A stretch of DNA of 64,000 nucleotides from contig DDQK01000007.1 of NCBI GenBank assembly GCA_002342665.1, positions 1-64,000 of the forward strand, in the 5' to 3' direction. This stretch comes from Prevotella sp. UBA2444 (lineage in GTDB: Bacteria > Bacteroidota > Bacteroidia > Bacteroidales > Bacteroidaceae). The position numbers were made by a program, and so were the translations under genes. The notes beneath the pieces are model-generated. The model searched no databases. It was not told where the DNA came from and was given only the letters and a program-made list of their open reading frames with translations. This document shows, in pieces, positions 1 through 6,797 of this stretch (positions are counted from its first letter, which is position 1; each line of letters begins with the position of its first letter).

Positions 1-56
1 TATTTCAGGCTAAGACAGTCTGCACCAATCGTCGGGAGGAACAGAAAAGTGGGTCA

Positions 57-85
57 GGACAGTCCCCCTGTGAGCCCTACTGTCC
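57..85. repeat. Short inverted repeat in decayed gene
   Basis: A perfect 7-bp inverted repeat (GGACAGT at 57-63, ACTGTCC at 79-85) sits where the neighbouring HNH endonuclease fragment loses similarity to its family. It resembles the short hairpin repeats scattered between Prevotella genes; a role is not evident. Confidence 0.4.
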
Positions 86-166
86 ATCTTCCCAAAAAGG
101 AAGTTTCAGGTACAAATTCAATGCGAGAATCATTTCTTCGCGTGTCCAGAGGTCTGTCTGAGGCAT
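77..166 (-). pseudogene. HNH endonuclease N-terminal remnant
   Basis: The minus strand reads a 29-codon frame from ATG at 166 that contains WTREEMILALNLYLKLPF, the N-terminal signature of the HNH endonuclease family common in Bacteroidales. In that family LPF is followed by GKM. Here the frame shifts at a run of five T and stops, but removing one T gives LPFGKMDSRA, so a one-base slip in the homopolymer probably broke the gene. Beyond that point (below about position 75) no HNH similarity remains and the 3' part appears lost. No HNH catalytic core is visible. The family call is from recognition of the conserved start only. Confidence 0.55.
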
Positions 167-169
167 ATC

Positions 170-508
170 TTAGAATATCGTTTCAATAACTTTGTCTACA
201 ATCTCGTTGAAATACTTCTCCTTGATAGTGCCAAGGCGACGCAGCACGCCACTCTCAACATCTGCCGCAACGAGTTGACACTTCACCCAACTGGGCTTTT
301 CCAGCTTGAACGACAGCATCTCGTCGGTGAGAGGATAGGAATACTGGCGGCTATAGGCGAAATCCTTCGATGAAATCATGACCAGATAGACGAACCCCTC
401 ATTCGCTTGCAGGTCGTCATTAGACACGATGATGGCCGGATGCACCTTAAAACCTTCGCCCGGTATCGGGAAGTCTATCTCTACTACGTCTCTCTGATGA
501 TATCTCAT
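170..508 (-). CDS. PemK/MazF-like toxin (type II toxin-antitoxin)
   Basis: This 112-residue protein has the layout of a PemK/MazF-family endoribonuclease toxin: an early DVVEIDFPIPGEG strand (about residues 7-20), HPAIIVSNDD near 22-32, and a C-terminal helix region (GTIKEKYFNEIVDKVIETIF). MazF/PemK toxins cut mRNA and are held inactive by a co-expressed antitoxin. Its ATG overlaps the stop of the upstream 69-aa gene by 4 bp (505-508), the usual antitoxin-then-toxin order, so the two are translationally coupled. Transcription probably starts at the promoter at 809-840. The family call is fairly firm; the RNA target cannot be read from sequence. Confidence 0.75.
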   Translation of the reverse strand: MRYHQRDVVEIDFPIPGEGFKVHPAIIVSNDDLQANEGFVYLVMISSKDFAYSRQYSYPLTDEMLSFKLEKPSWVKCQLVAADVESGVLRRLGTIKEKYFNEIVDKVIETIF

Positions 509-714
509 AGGTGCTTGGCGAATGCTTTCGCAGCTAAGATCTTCGAACCATAAAGGAATTCCTCCACCTCCTTGCGGTGTGCCTCCTTCTCGGCAGCATC
601 CGCAACTTCTACAGGCTCGTCCAGCTTTGTGAACAGGCCTGTAGCCAACAGTGCCGCCAGCTTACGGCGAGCCAGCGCATTGTTCTCATTGTATGACAGC
701 GTTACGTTACACAT
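505..714 (-). CDS. Probable antitoxin of PemK-like toxin
   Basis: A 69-residue protein beginning MCNVTLSYNENNALARRKL, followed by an acidic, helical second half (DEPVEVADAAEKEAHRKEVEEFLYG). Small proteins with a short N-terminal strand and a charged helical C-terminus directly upstream of PemK-type toxins act as antitoxins and autorepressors. It overlaps the toxin start by 4 bp, and its own ATG lies inside the end of a 32-codon ORF (702-800). No classical AbrB or ribbon-helix-helix motif was recognised with certainty, so the role is inferred mainly from position and size. Confidence 0.6.
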   Translation of the reverse strand: MCNVTLSYNENNALARRKLAALLATGLFTKLDEPVEVADAAEKEAHRKEVEEFLYGSKILAAKAFAKHL

Positions 715-800
715 ATCTTTATCGTATTCAAGCCATCTTCGCCCACTTCCTCGGGAAAGTCGGACATCCTTGGCTCCTCGTTTATCTTCGATTCTTTCAT
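702..800 (-). CDS. 32-aa upstream ORF of the toxin-antitoxin operon
   Basis: Reading from ATG at 800 on the minus strand gives a 32-residue acidic peptide (starts MKESKINEEPRMSDF, ends NTIKICVT). Its stop overlaps the first codons of the antitoxin. The ATG lies only 8 nt after the -7 element of a very good promoter (809-840), so it would be the first ORF of a nearly leaderless transcript, with the antitoxin coupled behind it. It may be a regulatory leader peptide, a real small protein, or a frame-shifted N-terminal extension of the antitoxin. No homology is recognised. Confidence 0.35.
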   Translation of the reverse strand: MKESKINEEPRMSDFPEEVGEDGLNTIKICVT

Positions 801-808
801 TTCACTGG

Positions 809-840
809 CAAAGATACGGCAAAATTCTGAATCCTCCAAA
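809..840 (-). promoter_or_regulatory. Promoter of PemK-type TA operon
   Basis: On the minus strand TTTG (840-837) and TATCTTTG (816-809) are separated by 20 nt, a full Bacteroidetes -33/-7 promoter. Transcription would start near 803, just before the ATG at 800. Confidence 0.7.
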
Positions 841-981
841 TTTTAGCGCAAAAAAACACATTGGGGGGCTTCTGTACATGCAGGGTACGGTCCCCCATGC
901 GACAGATATGGCGCACGGATGGCGATTTGTCGCAGATTCCGGGGCGTGCCGCAATAAGCATCGGGCTTTTCGCTGAAAATA

Positions 982-1013
982 TTTGGGCGGGAGCGGAATC
1001 CGCCGTAACTTTG
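982..1013 (+). promoter_or_regulatory. Orphan promoter
   Basis: TTTG (982-985), a 20-nt spacer and TAACTTTG (1006-1013) make a complete Bacteroidetes promoter pointing right. The next 180 nt hold no ORF longer than 7 codons before the promoter of the VapBC-like pair. It may drive a small RNA or be left from a deleted gene. The rest of 841-1144 shows no other feature. Confidence 0.5.
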
Positions 1014-1144
1014 CATCGGAAATCAGGGAAAGTCATTCATACGATTCATACATAAAGGTTATTGGTTAGAGACACACAAAGAACCGTCATGAGCCATATT
1101 TTGTATCAACTCTAAATCCTATTTCAAATTATTGGGGATTATTA

Positions 1145-1175
1145 TTTGTTTATATTGAAATTTTGCTTATCTTTG
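1145..1175 (+). promoter_or_regulatory. Promoter of VapBC-like operon
   Basis: TTTG (1145-1148) and TATCTTTG (1168-1175) are spaced by 19 nt, giving a predicted 5' leader of about 20 nt before the ATG at 1202. Confidence 0.7.
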
Positions 1176-1201
1176 CAGCGTGAAATAAAAAAGATAAAGT
1201 T

Positions 1202-1471
1202 ATGAGTACGACTGCATTGAATAACTTATTGACCTACATAAAGGGATTGTCTCTTTCATATAACGACCGCCAGTGGCTGGCAGAACATCTTGTCGAGCCA
1301 GAAGAGATGGAGCGTATAGTAGAACGGAAGAGGAACGAACAGTTCGTCCGCGATATGAGGGCATTGCAGTATGAAGGACAGCCCACAGCCGAGGAAATGA
1401 AACGATTGATTCGCGAAAGTCATTATTTCGATAACAACAAATTAGGTTCCCATTATGCCTGTGAAGACTAA
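1202..1471 (+). CDS. VapB-like antitoxin
   Basis: An 89-residue, highly charged protein lying upstream of, and overlapping by 17 bp, a PIN-domain toxin gene. The N-terminal half (TTALNNLLTYIKGLSLSYND) looks helical, and the C-terminal half is rich in Glu, Arg and Lys, as expected for a toxin-wrapping tail. Such genes repress their own promoter as a toxin-antitoxin complex. No specific DNA-binding fold was recognised, so the antitoxin role comes from gene order, size and overlap. It is the first gene after the promoter at 1145-1175. Confidence 0.65.
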   Translation: MSTTALNNLLTYIKGLSLSYNDRQWLAEHLVEPEEMERIVERKRNEQFVRDMRALQYEGQPTAEEMKRLIRESHYFDNNKLGSHYACED

Positions 1472-1883
1472 GCAATATCTCCTTGATACCAACATTCTGA
1501 TTGATATTCTCAATGGCAATCCTGCAGTCATGGAGAGGTTGGCTCATGTCGGCACGCAAAAATGTTGCATGTCTGCCATTTCTCTTCATGAACTTTATTA
1601 TGGTGCTCAGATTGCCAGAGAAAAGAAAGAGGAATACTTCATTAGGGAAATGAACAAAATATCCAGACTGCTTGAAGATATTGACGTGCATCCACTTGCA
1701 GCTGACGGTAGAGACTATGCAGAAATCAAACATATGCTTAAGGAACAAGGGAATATGATTGACGAATTTGACATTGTCATTGCCGGACAGGCTATCAGCG
1801 AGGGCCTGACTGTAGTCACTGACAATATCAAGCACTTCAATAGAATTTCCGGATTGAAAACTGAAAACTGGATGGAGCGATAA
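1455..1883 (+). CDS. vapC: VapC-like PIN-domain ribonuclease toxin
   Basis: This 142-residue protein is a complete PIN domain. The conserved acidic residues are visible: Asp in YLLDTNILIDIL (residues about 8-19), Glu in SAISLHELYYGA (about 40-51), Asp in DEFDIVIAGQA (near 100) and Asp in VVTDNIKHF (near 120). VapC toxins are Mg-dependent RNases that cut tRNA or rRNA. The start overlaps the antitoxin gene by 17 bp, which couples their translation. All catalytic acids are present, so it is probably functional; its RNA target cannot be deduced. Confidence 0.85.
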   Translation: MPVKTKQYLLDTNILIDILNGNPAVMERLAHVGTQKCCMSAISLHELYYGAQIAREKKEEYFIREMNKISRLLEDIDVHPLAADGRDYAEIKHMLKEQGNMIDEFDIVIAGQAISEGLTVVTDNIKHFNRISGLKTENWMER

Positions 1884-2214
1884 AAGATCACAATGTATCT
1901 CTTCCTCACTACGAAAATAGGTAAATGTCTACTTTCTTACTTTCCTACTTTTCTACTTTCATCATCGGAAAATCGGAAATAATTTTACGTACGACAACTA
2001 TTCCGGCAGGCCAGAAAACATGCCTCCGAGCCCCCTCTGGGCAAACTAAGACTTTGCTCCGAGGAAAGTCGGACTTTCCCCGGAGCAAACCTCCACTTTC
2101 CTCGGAGGAAAGTCAGAGCCCCCGTTTCAGGGCGTTTCAGGCATGATGCAAACGGAACACCATGTATTTGATATTTGTTTACAAATCACCCATTTACAAC
2201 TTGGGGGCAGGCCC
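1884..2214. repeat. Repeat-rich intergenic spacer with strong hairpins
   Basis: No convincing gene is present. Near 1926-1960 short TACTTTC-like motifs recur. At 2053-2089 there is an 18-bp inverted repeat with one mismatch (arms 2053-2070 and 2072-2089). At 2095-2113 there is a perfect 9-bp palindrome centred on one G, built from the same GGAAAGT/ACTTTCC words. A smaller hairpin, CTTGGG/CCCAAG, spans 2200-2217. The shared words suggest that these hairpins arose by duplication of one repeat family. Confidence 0.6.
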
Positions 2215-2350
2215 AAGAATTTCAACTTTGGACCTGACCCCAGGTGATAAGAATTTCAACTTTGGACCTGACCCCAGGTGAAAAGGATTTCAACTTTGGA
2301 CCTGACCCCAGGTGACAAGGATTTCAACTTTGGACCTGGCCCCAGGTGAT
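2215..2350. repeat. Four tandem 34-bp repeats behind the protease gene
   Basis: Four head-to-tail units of exactly 34 bp occupy 2215-2248, 2249-2282, 2283-2316 and 2317-2350, differing at only a few positions. Each holds the imperfect palindrome ACCTG-ACC-CCAGGT (ACCTG-GCC in the last). The array ends one base before the stop codon of the minus-strand protease gene, so its transcript would carry four small hairpins in the 3' untranslated region. There are no spacers, so it is not a CRISPR array. Confidence 0.85.
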
Positions 2351-2351
2351 A

Positions 2352-4649
2352 CTACAGGCGGATGAGGGTGGAGCCGAGCTTGCCGAGCTGCACGGCATAG
2401 ACGCCCTTCTGGAGGCCTGCGAGGCTGACGCTGCCAGCCAGGACGGTGGTCTGGCGAACGATGGCACCTGACAGGTTGTAGAGCGTAACGGCTGTACCGT
2501 CTTCTGCTCCCTCTGCTATCAGCTGACCGTCTTCAACGCGGAAGGTGATGCCCGCCGGCTGCTTCTGACTGAGACCCTGGATGCCGGTGTCGAGGCCGAG
2601 CACGTAGAGCAGTCCCTTGTAGGCATTGATCTTGCCAGCTCCGAAACGGTGCGGGGCAGCCTTGGTGAATTCATCCGTGTCGCAGCTGTGGCTGAAGATG
2701 TCCTTAATGTCGGCATTGGTAAGCGTCCTGCCCTTGTCGGCAGCAGCCTGCACCCAGAGGGCCACGATGCCTGCGGCAGTGGGCGTAGCCATCGACGTGC
2801 CGTCGGCCACGCCCCAGTAGTACGCCCAGTCTTCACTCTGGCCTTTGAACTGGCGGGGAAACTTCCCCAGGGCAGAAATGGTTTCATTTATCAAGTCAGA
2901 ATCTGTCATCATCGAGTTGATGGCTGCGCTGATTCTTGTTCCTGGCGTACAGGCGTCGGGGAACTTATGCCCGGCATAGTCGACACCCCAGCTGGAGAAT
3001 CCTGCAATATCGCCAACTATAAAGGGGGCTGACTGGATGTCTGCACCATTCCCAAGGAGGTCGAGATACTTGTTGTTGGCCGCCCAGGCTCCGATGGATA
3101 CTGCATCTCCCGTCGTGCCGAAGTCGCCCATCGATACGGTGGCAGATCCCTCTGTGTAGCCTTCGGCCTTGATATATCCGGGATCGGAGCCATCTGACCA
3201 TGAGAACGACTCGCAACCCTCCTCGGGAGTAAAGTGCAGGACGAATCGATAGGTCTTTTTCTTCATGGGTGTCTTGTCTGTGAAGAACATTCCTCTTATA
3301 TAATCGCGGTTGTCGCCTTTGGTGTCTTTGCCTGTACCGGAGGCCAGCACAACCCAAACCTCTCCCTCGAAATAGGGCTGCAGATCGTCATAAAGTTTCT
3401 TTGCCGTTGCGCTCTCTTTACCTGATAGCGGAGCCTTCAGTTTCAGGCTGATGGCTATCTTGTCTAATGACGAGAGGGGGTCTGAAAGGTAGACCTCTTT
3501 CTTCTGGTCCGTGTCATAGACACCTAACCTCAAGGTGACAGGCTTCTGGGTTACGAAGAAATTATATGATTCTGATCCGTATTCTGTGCTTTTGATCATC
3601 AGTTTCAGCGTCTCACCGCCTTTCACAGTCTTATGGACATGAATGGAGTCACCGCCCTCGTTACTGGCACAGACGATAGCAAGGTTGCCCTCCTGGCAGA
3701 AGTTCTTCAACATCTGGGCTGAAGCACTCGTACCGTCGTGGAAGCCATCATGAGAGTTCTCGCTCCAGCTGAACACCACTGGCTTCTTCTGGGCCTTGGC
3801 ATATTCAGAGATATACTTAAGGGCGAGTGATTGAGCCAGATTGCCCGCTGCCTTTTCACCGTACTTTTTATCCATGATACTGTCGGTTTCGCCATTTAGC
3901 AGGATGAGGTCTGCCTTGGGAGCCATACCGCCGAGGGGCTTGCCAGTGAGGCCGGTCACACTTGCTATATGGCTGCCGGCAGCGCAGGAAGCACAGTGGG
4001 TACCGTGCTTACCGCTTTCCTTCAGCAGCAGCGTGTCGAGGATCATTTCCGGCTTGTCGAAGAGCGACCCCTCAGCCTCCCTGCCATCGATAGTGGCCTT
4101 GTTGCTGCCTTTGACAGTCATGCCAGGATAATAGACGGATTTGATGCGAAGGTTGTTGTTTTCATCCTTGAATGCTGGGTGGGTGAAATCAAAGCCTCCA
4201 TCAATCAAGGCAATGATAACACCCTCGCCCGTATAGGCCTGTGGCAGGTTGACACCGCTGCCGTCGAGCACCTCGTCGACATGTGAGACAGCACGGGAGT
4301 GATCGGTACGACTGGTCGGCTTTGACAATCTCTCCACCAGGTCTACCCCCTCTGCGGCAGCCACCTGCTCAAGGATGTCGCCTGTGAGGGCCACGGTCAT
4401 CTGGTTGCCCAGCGTCACTTTCACTTCTGCTCCCAGGGCCTCTATGCGGCTGGCCACGTCGGAGGGCTGTGCGCCCGGCTTCAGTCGCAGGGTCACGATG
4501 GTTTGCCGGGCAGCCTCGGCACTACGGGTCTTCGCAGCAGTCTTGTAACTCTCAAGATAGGCGTTCACCTCTGGTGAGAGATTCGACTGTGCCTGTGCGC
4601 TCATGAAGGCACAGGCGGTAAAAATAGTAGCAATGATTTTCTTCATCAT
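2352..4649 (-). CDS. Secreted subtilisin-like serine protease (S8)
   Basis: The 765-residue product starts MMKKIIATIFTACAFMSAQA, a signal peptide. A longer frame to 4700 is rejected because the -7 promoter box lies at 4678-4685. The S8 triad is visible: Asp150 in IIALIDGGFDFTHP, His218 in GKHGTHCAS, and Ser in GTSMATPTAAG. A prodomain-like segment (residues about 40-110, with TIVTLRLKPGAQP) precedes the catalytic part, and a large insert lies between His and Ser. The last about 75 residues (TLYNLSGAIVRQ... GVYAVQL) form a beta-rich tail like those used for type IX secretion or surface attachment in Prevotella. It probably degrades extracellular protein. Four 34-bp hairpin repeats abut its stop codon. 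Confidence 0.88.
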   Translation of the reverse strand: MMKKIIATIFTACAFMSAQAQSNLSPEVNAYLESYKTAAKTRSAEAARQTIVTLRLKPGAQPSDVASRIEALGAEVKVTLGNQMTVALTGDILEQVAAAEGVDLVERLSKPTSRTDHSRAVSHVDEVLDGSGVNLPQAYTGEGVIIALIDGGFDFTHPAFKDENNNLRIKSVYYPGMTVKGSNKATIDGREAEGSLFDKPEMILDTLLLKESGKHGTHCASCAAGSHIASVTGLTGKPLGGMAPKADLILLNGETDSIMDKKYGEKAAGNLAQSLALKYISEYAKAQKKPVVFSWSENSHDGFHDGTSASAQMLKNFCQEGNLAIVCASNEGGDSIHVHKTVKGGETLKLMIKSTEYGSESYNFFVTQKPVTLRLGVYDTDQKKEVYLSDPLSSLDKIAISLKLKAPLSGKESATAKKLYDDLQPYFEGEVWVVLASGTGKDTKGDNRDYIRGMFFTDKTPMKKKTYRFVLHFTPEEGCESFSWSDGSDPGYIKAEGYTEGSATVSMGDFGTTGDAVSIGAWAANNKYLDLLGNGADIQSAPFIVGDIAGFSSWGVDYAGHKFPDACTPGTRISAAINSMMTDSDLINETISALGKFPRQFKGQSEDWAYYWGVADGTSMATPTAAGIVALWVQAAADKGRTLTNADIKDIFSHSCDTDEFTKAAPHRFGAGKINAYKGLLYVLGLDTGIQGLSQKQPAGITFRVEDGQLIAEGAEDGTAVTLYNLSGAIVRQTTVLAGSVSLAGLQKGVYAVQLGKLGSTLIRL

Positions 4650-4677
4650 TTTATATAGTTTGAATGTTATCAAGGTG

Positions 4678-4685
4678 CAAATATA
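4678..4685 (-). promoter_or_regulatory. -7 box of protease gene
   Basis: TATATTTG on the minus strand, about 30 nt before the ATG at 4649. It excludes the upstream in-frame ATG at 4700 as the start. Confidence 0.5.
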
Positions 4686-4839
4686 AGCATTTCTCCGCAT
4701 CCGTCCAAGAGATTTGCCGATTTTCTGCCGAAAGTGATGGCGTTTTGGGAAAAAACGCCCCAGTTGTCGAAAATATGTAGCGCATAAACACCGCTCCTCT
4801 ATGATTAACCAAAATTAACTACATTTTTCTTGTGATATA

Positions 4840-4871
4840 TTTGGTCGTCTCAAGAATTATTTGTACCTTTG
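4840..4871 (+). promoter_or_regulatory. Promoter of HU-like gene
   Basis: TTTG (4840-4843) and TACCTTTG (4864-4871) with a 20-nt spacer. The transcript would have a leader of about 75 nt before the ATG at 4955. Confidence 0.75.
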
Positions 4872-4954
4872 TAACATCATAGAAAAGGCGGGAGCCAGTC
4901 ACCCGAAGCAGCTGCTGGCATAGTAATTTAGTACCATCAAAAACATTTAAAGAA

Positions 4955-5503
4955 ATGGCAAAAGAGAACATTGCATTTCCGGTGAATCTGCGACAGAACC
5001 AGAATTCATCCTCGTCGGCCTACTCGAAGTATTTCGCCGAACCCGACACCAAGGAGCCCCTGAACCTGAAGGGCTTCGCCAAGCACATCTCCGACCACGG
5101 AAAGCTGGTGACCTACGACCTGGCCCAGCTGGTGCTGCTGAACATCGTGAGCTGCCTGAAGGAGCTCATCACCCAGGGCCAGCCCGTGAAGCTCGACGGC
5201 TTCGGCACGTTCACGCCGACCATCGAGAACGACGGCAAAAAGGCCAAGTCGACCGTTGAGGAGACGCTCGCCATGGGCCTCGACGAGCTGGTGGAGGGCA
5301 TCCACCTGCGCTTCATCCCGGAGAACTCGAAGGGCGAGGAGCTTACCTCGCGCGAGCTGAAGAAGGAGTGCGTGCTGCAGGCGGCCTACGTGGTCCGCTC
5401 GGTGAAGAAAACCGTCGACGGCAAGGAGGTGAAGTATCAGGAGAAGATACCCATCTCGAGCTACGCCGTGGCCACGGCTCCCGATGACACGCCGGAGCCT
5501 TAG
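4955..5503 (+). CDS. HU/IHF-family DNA-binding protein
   Basis: A 182-residue protein of the HU-like family found in Bacteroidetes. After an unusual 35-residue N-terminal segment (FPVNLRQNQNSSSSAYSKYF) comes the HU fold: helices LKGFAKHISDHGKLVTYDLAQLVLLNIVSCLKELI are followed by the strand KLDGFGTFTPTIE (about residues 90-102), matching the HU motif LxGFGtF. A C-terminal extension ends in a Pro/Asp-rich tail. It probably binds and bends DNA as a dimer. The gene is very GC-rich with strongly biased codons compared with its surroundings, which fits high expression. It has its own promoter and ends at a strong terminator, so it is a single-gene unit. Confidence 0.85.
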   Translation: MAKENIAFPVNLRQNQNSSSSAYSKYFAEPDTKEPLNLKGFAKHISDHGKLVTYDLAQLVLLNIVSCLKELITQGQPVKLDGFGTFTPTIENDGKKAKSTVEETLAMGLDELVEGIHLRFIPENSKGEELTSRELKKECVLQAAYVVRSVKKTVDGKEVKYQEKIPISSYAVATAPDDTPEP

Positions 5504-5514
5504 AGCAATCGAAG

Positions 5515-5558
5515 AAGCCCCTGGAGGACGATGAGATCCTTCGGGGGCTTTTTATTTT
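5515..5558 (+). terminator. Rho-independent terminator after HU-like gene
   Basis: AAGCCCC...GGGGCTT stem followed by TTTTATTTT. It separates the HU-like gene from the peptide operon. Confidence 0.85.
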
Positions 5559-5640
5559 GTGTCATTTGTGCTACGGCCTATGGAAGTCTCCTGCAAAAAT
5601 GGAATTTCATCTGTTTTTGTTCAAAAAGGAAACGGAAATG

Positions 5641-5672
5641 TTTGCTGATTCGAAAATTTCTCCGTATCTTTG
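5641..5672 (+). promoter_or_regulatory. Promoter of GG-leader peptide/secretion operon
   Basis: TTTG (5641-5644), 20 nt, TATCTTTG (5665-5672). Predicted transcription start is near 5679, giving a leader of about 45 nt before the peptide ATG at 5723. Confidence 0.8.
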
Positions 5673-5722
5673 CAGCGATAATACATTATTCTAATAAATA
5701 ACAATCTAAAATTTATAAGATT

Positions 5723-5833
5723 ATGAAACAGAATGAAGAGAACAGCCAGAAGGCTCAGGAGTTAAAGAAGGAAGATCTGGAGAATGTGAACGGTGGTGCT
5801 CGTAAGAGACCTAGGAAAAGATTTGAAGATTAA
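5723..5833 (+). CDS. Double-glycine leader peptide precursor with 11-residue basic core
   Basis: A 36-codon ORF. Residues 1-25 form a typical GG leader: a charged N-terminus, then ELKKEDLENVNGG with hydrophobic residues in the -4, -7 and -12 region and Gly24-Gly25 as cleavage site. The predicted mature peptide is ARKRPRKRFED: 11 residues, seven of the first nine Arg/Lys/Pro/Ala-type with six basic residues, and no Cys, Ser or Thr. It lies 45 nt behind a strong promoter and 123 bp upstream of a C39-peptidase ABC transporter operon, the machine that removes such leaders. It may be a secreted signal, a short antimicrobial peptide, or a carrier for another factor. No modifying enzyme is adjacent. 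Cleavage and export are inferred; homologues are not known to me. Confidence 0.8.
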   Translation: MKQNEENSQKAQELKKEDLENVNGGARKRPRKRFED

Positions 5834-5912
5834 TAGTTTAGAGGTACTGATGTAGGCAAAGCATCTACCGCTGAGCCCCCCACTCACAAAGTGCCGTTCA
5901 CTTAGTGAAGTA

Positions 5913-5943
5913 AGCCCGCAGGCAAACAACTGCGGGCTGTTTC
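5913..5943 (+). terminator. Hairpin between peptide gene and transporter operon
   Basis: AGCCCGCAG (5913-5921) and CTGCGGGCT (5930-5938) form a perfect 9-bp stem with an 8-nt loop, followed by a weak GTTTC tract. With few U residues it is probably a partial terminator, letting the small peptide be made in excess over the transporter. Confidence 0.6.
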
Positions 5944-5956
5944 ACAACTATATTAT

Positions 5957-6793
5957 ATGTCAGAGATATTTAACGACGAAGCATTACAAGCTCTTGACGA
6001 CCAGAGCGAACTCAAGGAGATGCCGCGGGTGGTTTCTCCCAGACTCTGGCTGGTGCTCTCCACGCTGCTGTTGCTGTGCGGCGTGGCACTCTTCTGGTGT
6101 ATGTTTGGCAAGGTCAACTATACCGTCATGGCCCAAGCCGTTGTATTCCCGTTTGCAGAGGCCAAGGCGATTACGGTCCCATACGGGGGGACAGTCCATC
6201 ATGTGATAGCCACCAACGGCCAGGAGGTGACGGCCGGCACTCCCCTTGTCAGCGTCCGTTCGCAGTTGGCGACCACCACTCTGACGGCGCCAGAGTCGGG
6301 AGTGGTGCTGACCTCGAAGCCGGCAGAGAGCAAGTTTGAGCCTCGCGAGCCGGTGGCATGGATACTGCCCCAGGAGGCCCGGTTCCACGAGCGCGAAGTG
6401 CTAGCCTACGTGACATTCAAAGAACTCAGGAAGGTGAAGCTGGATGCCAAGGTGCAGCTGACGCCTGCCGACCTGGAGCGCGAGAAGTGGGGCTATGCCG
6501 TCGGCACCGTCAAGGGCATCGAGTCGTATCCCACCAACCGCAAGATGGTGGCACAGCGACTGAAGCTGGCCGAGCTGGCATCCATCATCCCAGCCGACGA
6601 CCCAGTCTATGAGGTGCGCATCGTGCTCGACCGTGATGCCGACGGGCTGATATGGAGCCGCAAGAAGAGCGAAGGCATGGCCGTCACCACGGGCATGCCC
6701 TGCAATGTGCAGATCATCTGGAACCGTAAGTACGTATGGGAAGTGCTGTTAGGGCGGGTAGAGAACACGTTGAATACATTGCGAGGCAAGTAG
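5957..6793 (+). CDS. HlyD-like membrane fusion protein (NHLM-type secretion)
   Basis: A 278-residue inner-membrane adaptor: a cytoplasmic N-terminus of about 30 residues, one membrane helix (LWLVLSTLLLLCGVALFWCMF, about 31-51), then a biotinyl-lipoyl-like half motif (ITVPYGGTVHHVIATNGQEVTAGTPLVSV) and its partner (TTTLTAPESGVVLTSKP). It lacks the long coiled-coil hairpin of classical HlyD and is short for that family, matching the HlyD component of NHLM bacteriocin systems. It is the first transporter gene after the peptide, 3 bp before the C39 ABC transporter. It probably couples the two ABC proteins to the periplasm, while the lipoprotein adaptor further down contacts the channel. Confidence 0.8.
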   Translation: MSEIFNDEALQALDDQSELKEMPRVVSPRLWLVLSTLLLLCGVALFWCMFGKVNYTVMAQAVVFPFAEAKAITVPYGGTVHHVIATNGQEVTAGTPLVSVRSQLATTTLTAPESGVVLTSKPAESKFEPREPVAWILPQEARFHEREVLAYVTFKELRKVKLDAKVQLTPADLEREKWGYAVGTVKGIESYPTNRKMVAQRLKLAELASIIPADDPVYEVRIVLDRDADGLIWSRKKSEGMAVTTGMPCNVQIIWNRKYVWEVLLGRVENTLNTLRGK

Positions 6794-6797
6794 GCTT

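Noticed and set aside
797..1055. Overlapping short ORFs between the two toxin-antitoxin pairs
   Set aside because: None has a promoter at a suitable distance or a protein-like composition; they overlap the two promoters found there.
1925..2146. 73-codon ORF in the repeat-rich spacer
   Set aside because: It is made of the hairpin repeats (18-bp palindrome and TACTTTC runs) and has no protein-like pattern or promoter.
2215..2350. Possible CRISPR array
   Set aside because: The 34-bp units are directly tandem without spacers, and there are no cas genes in the window.
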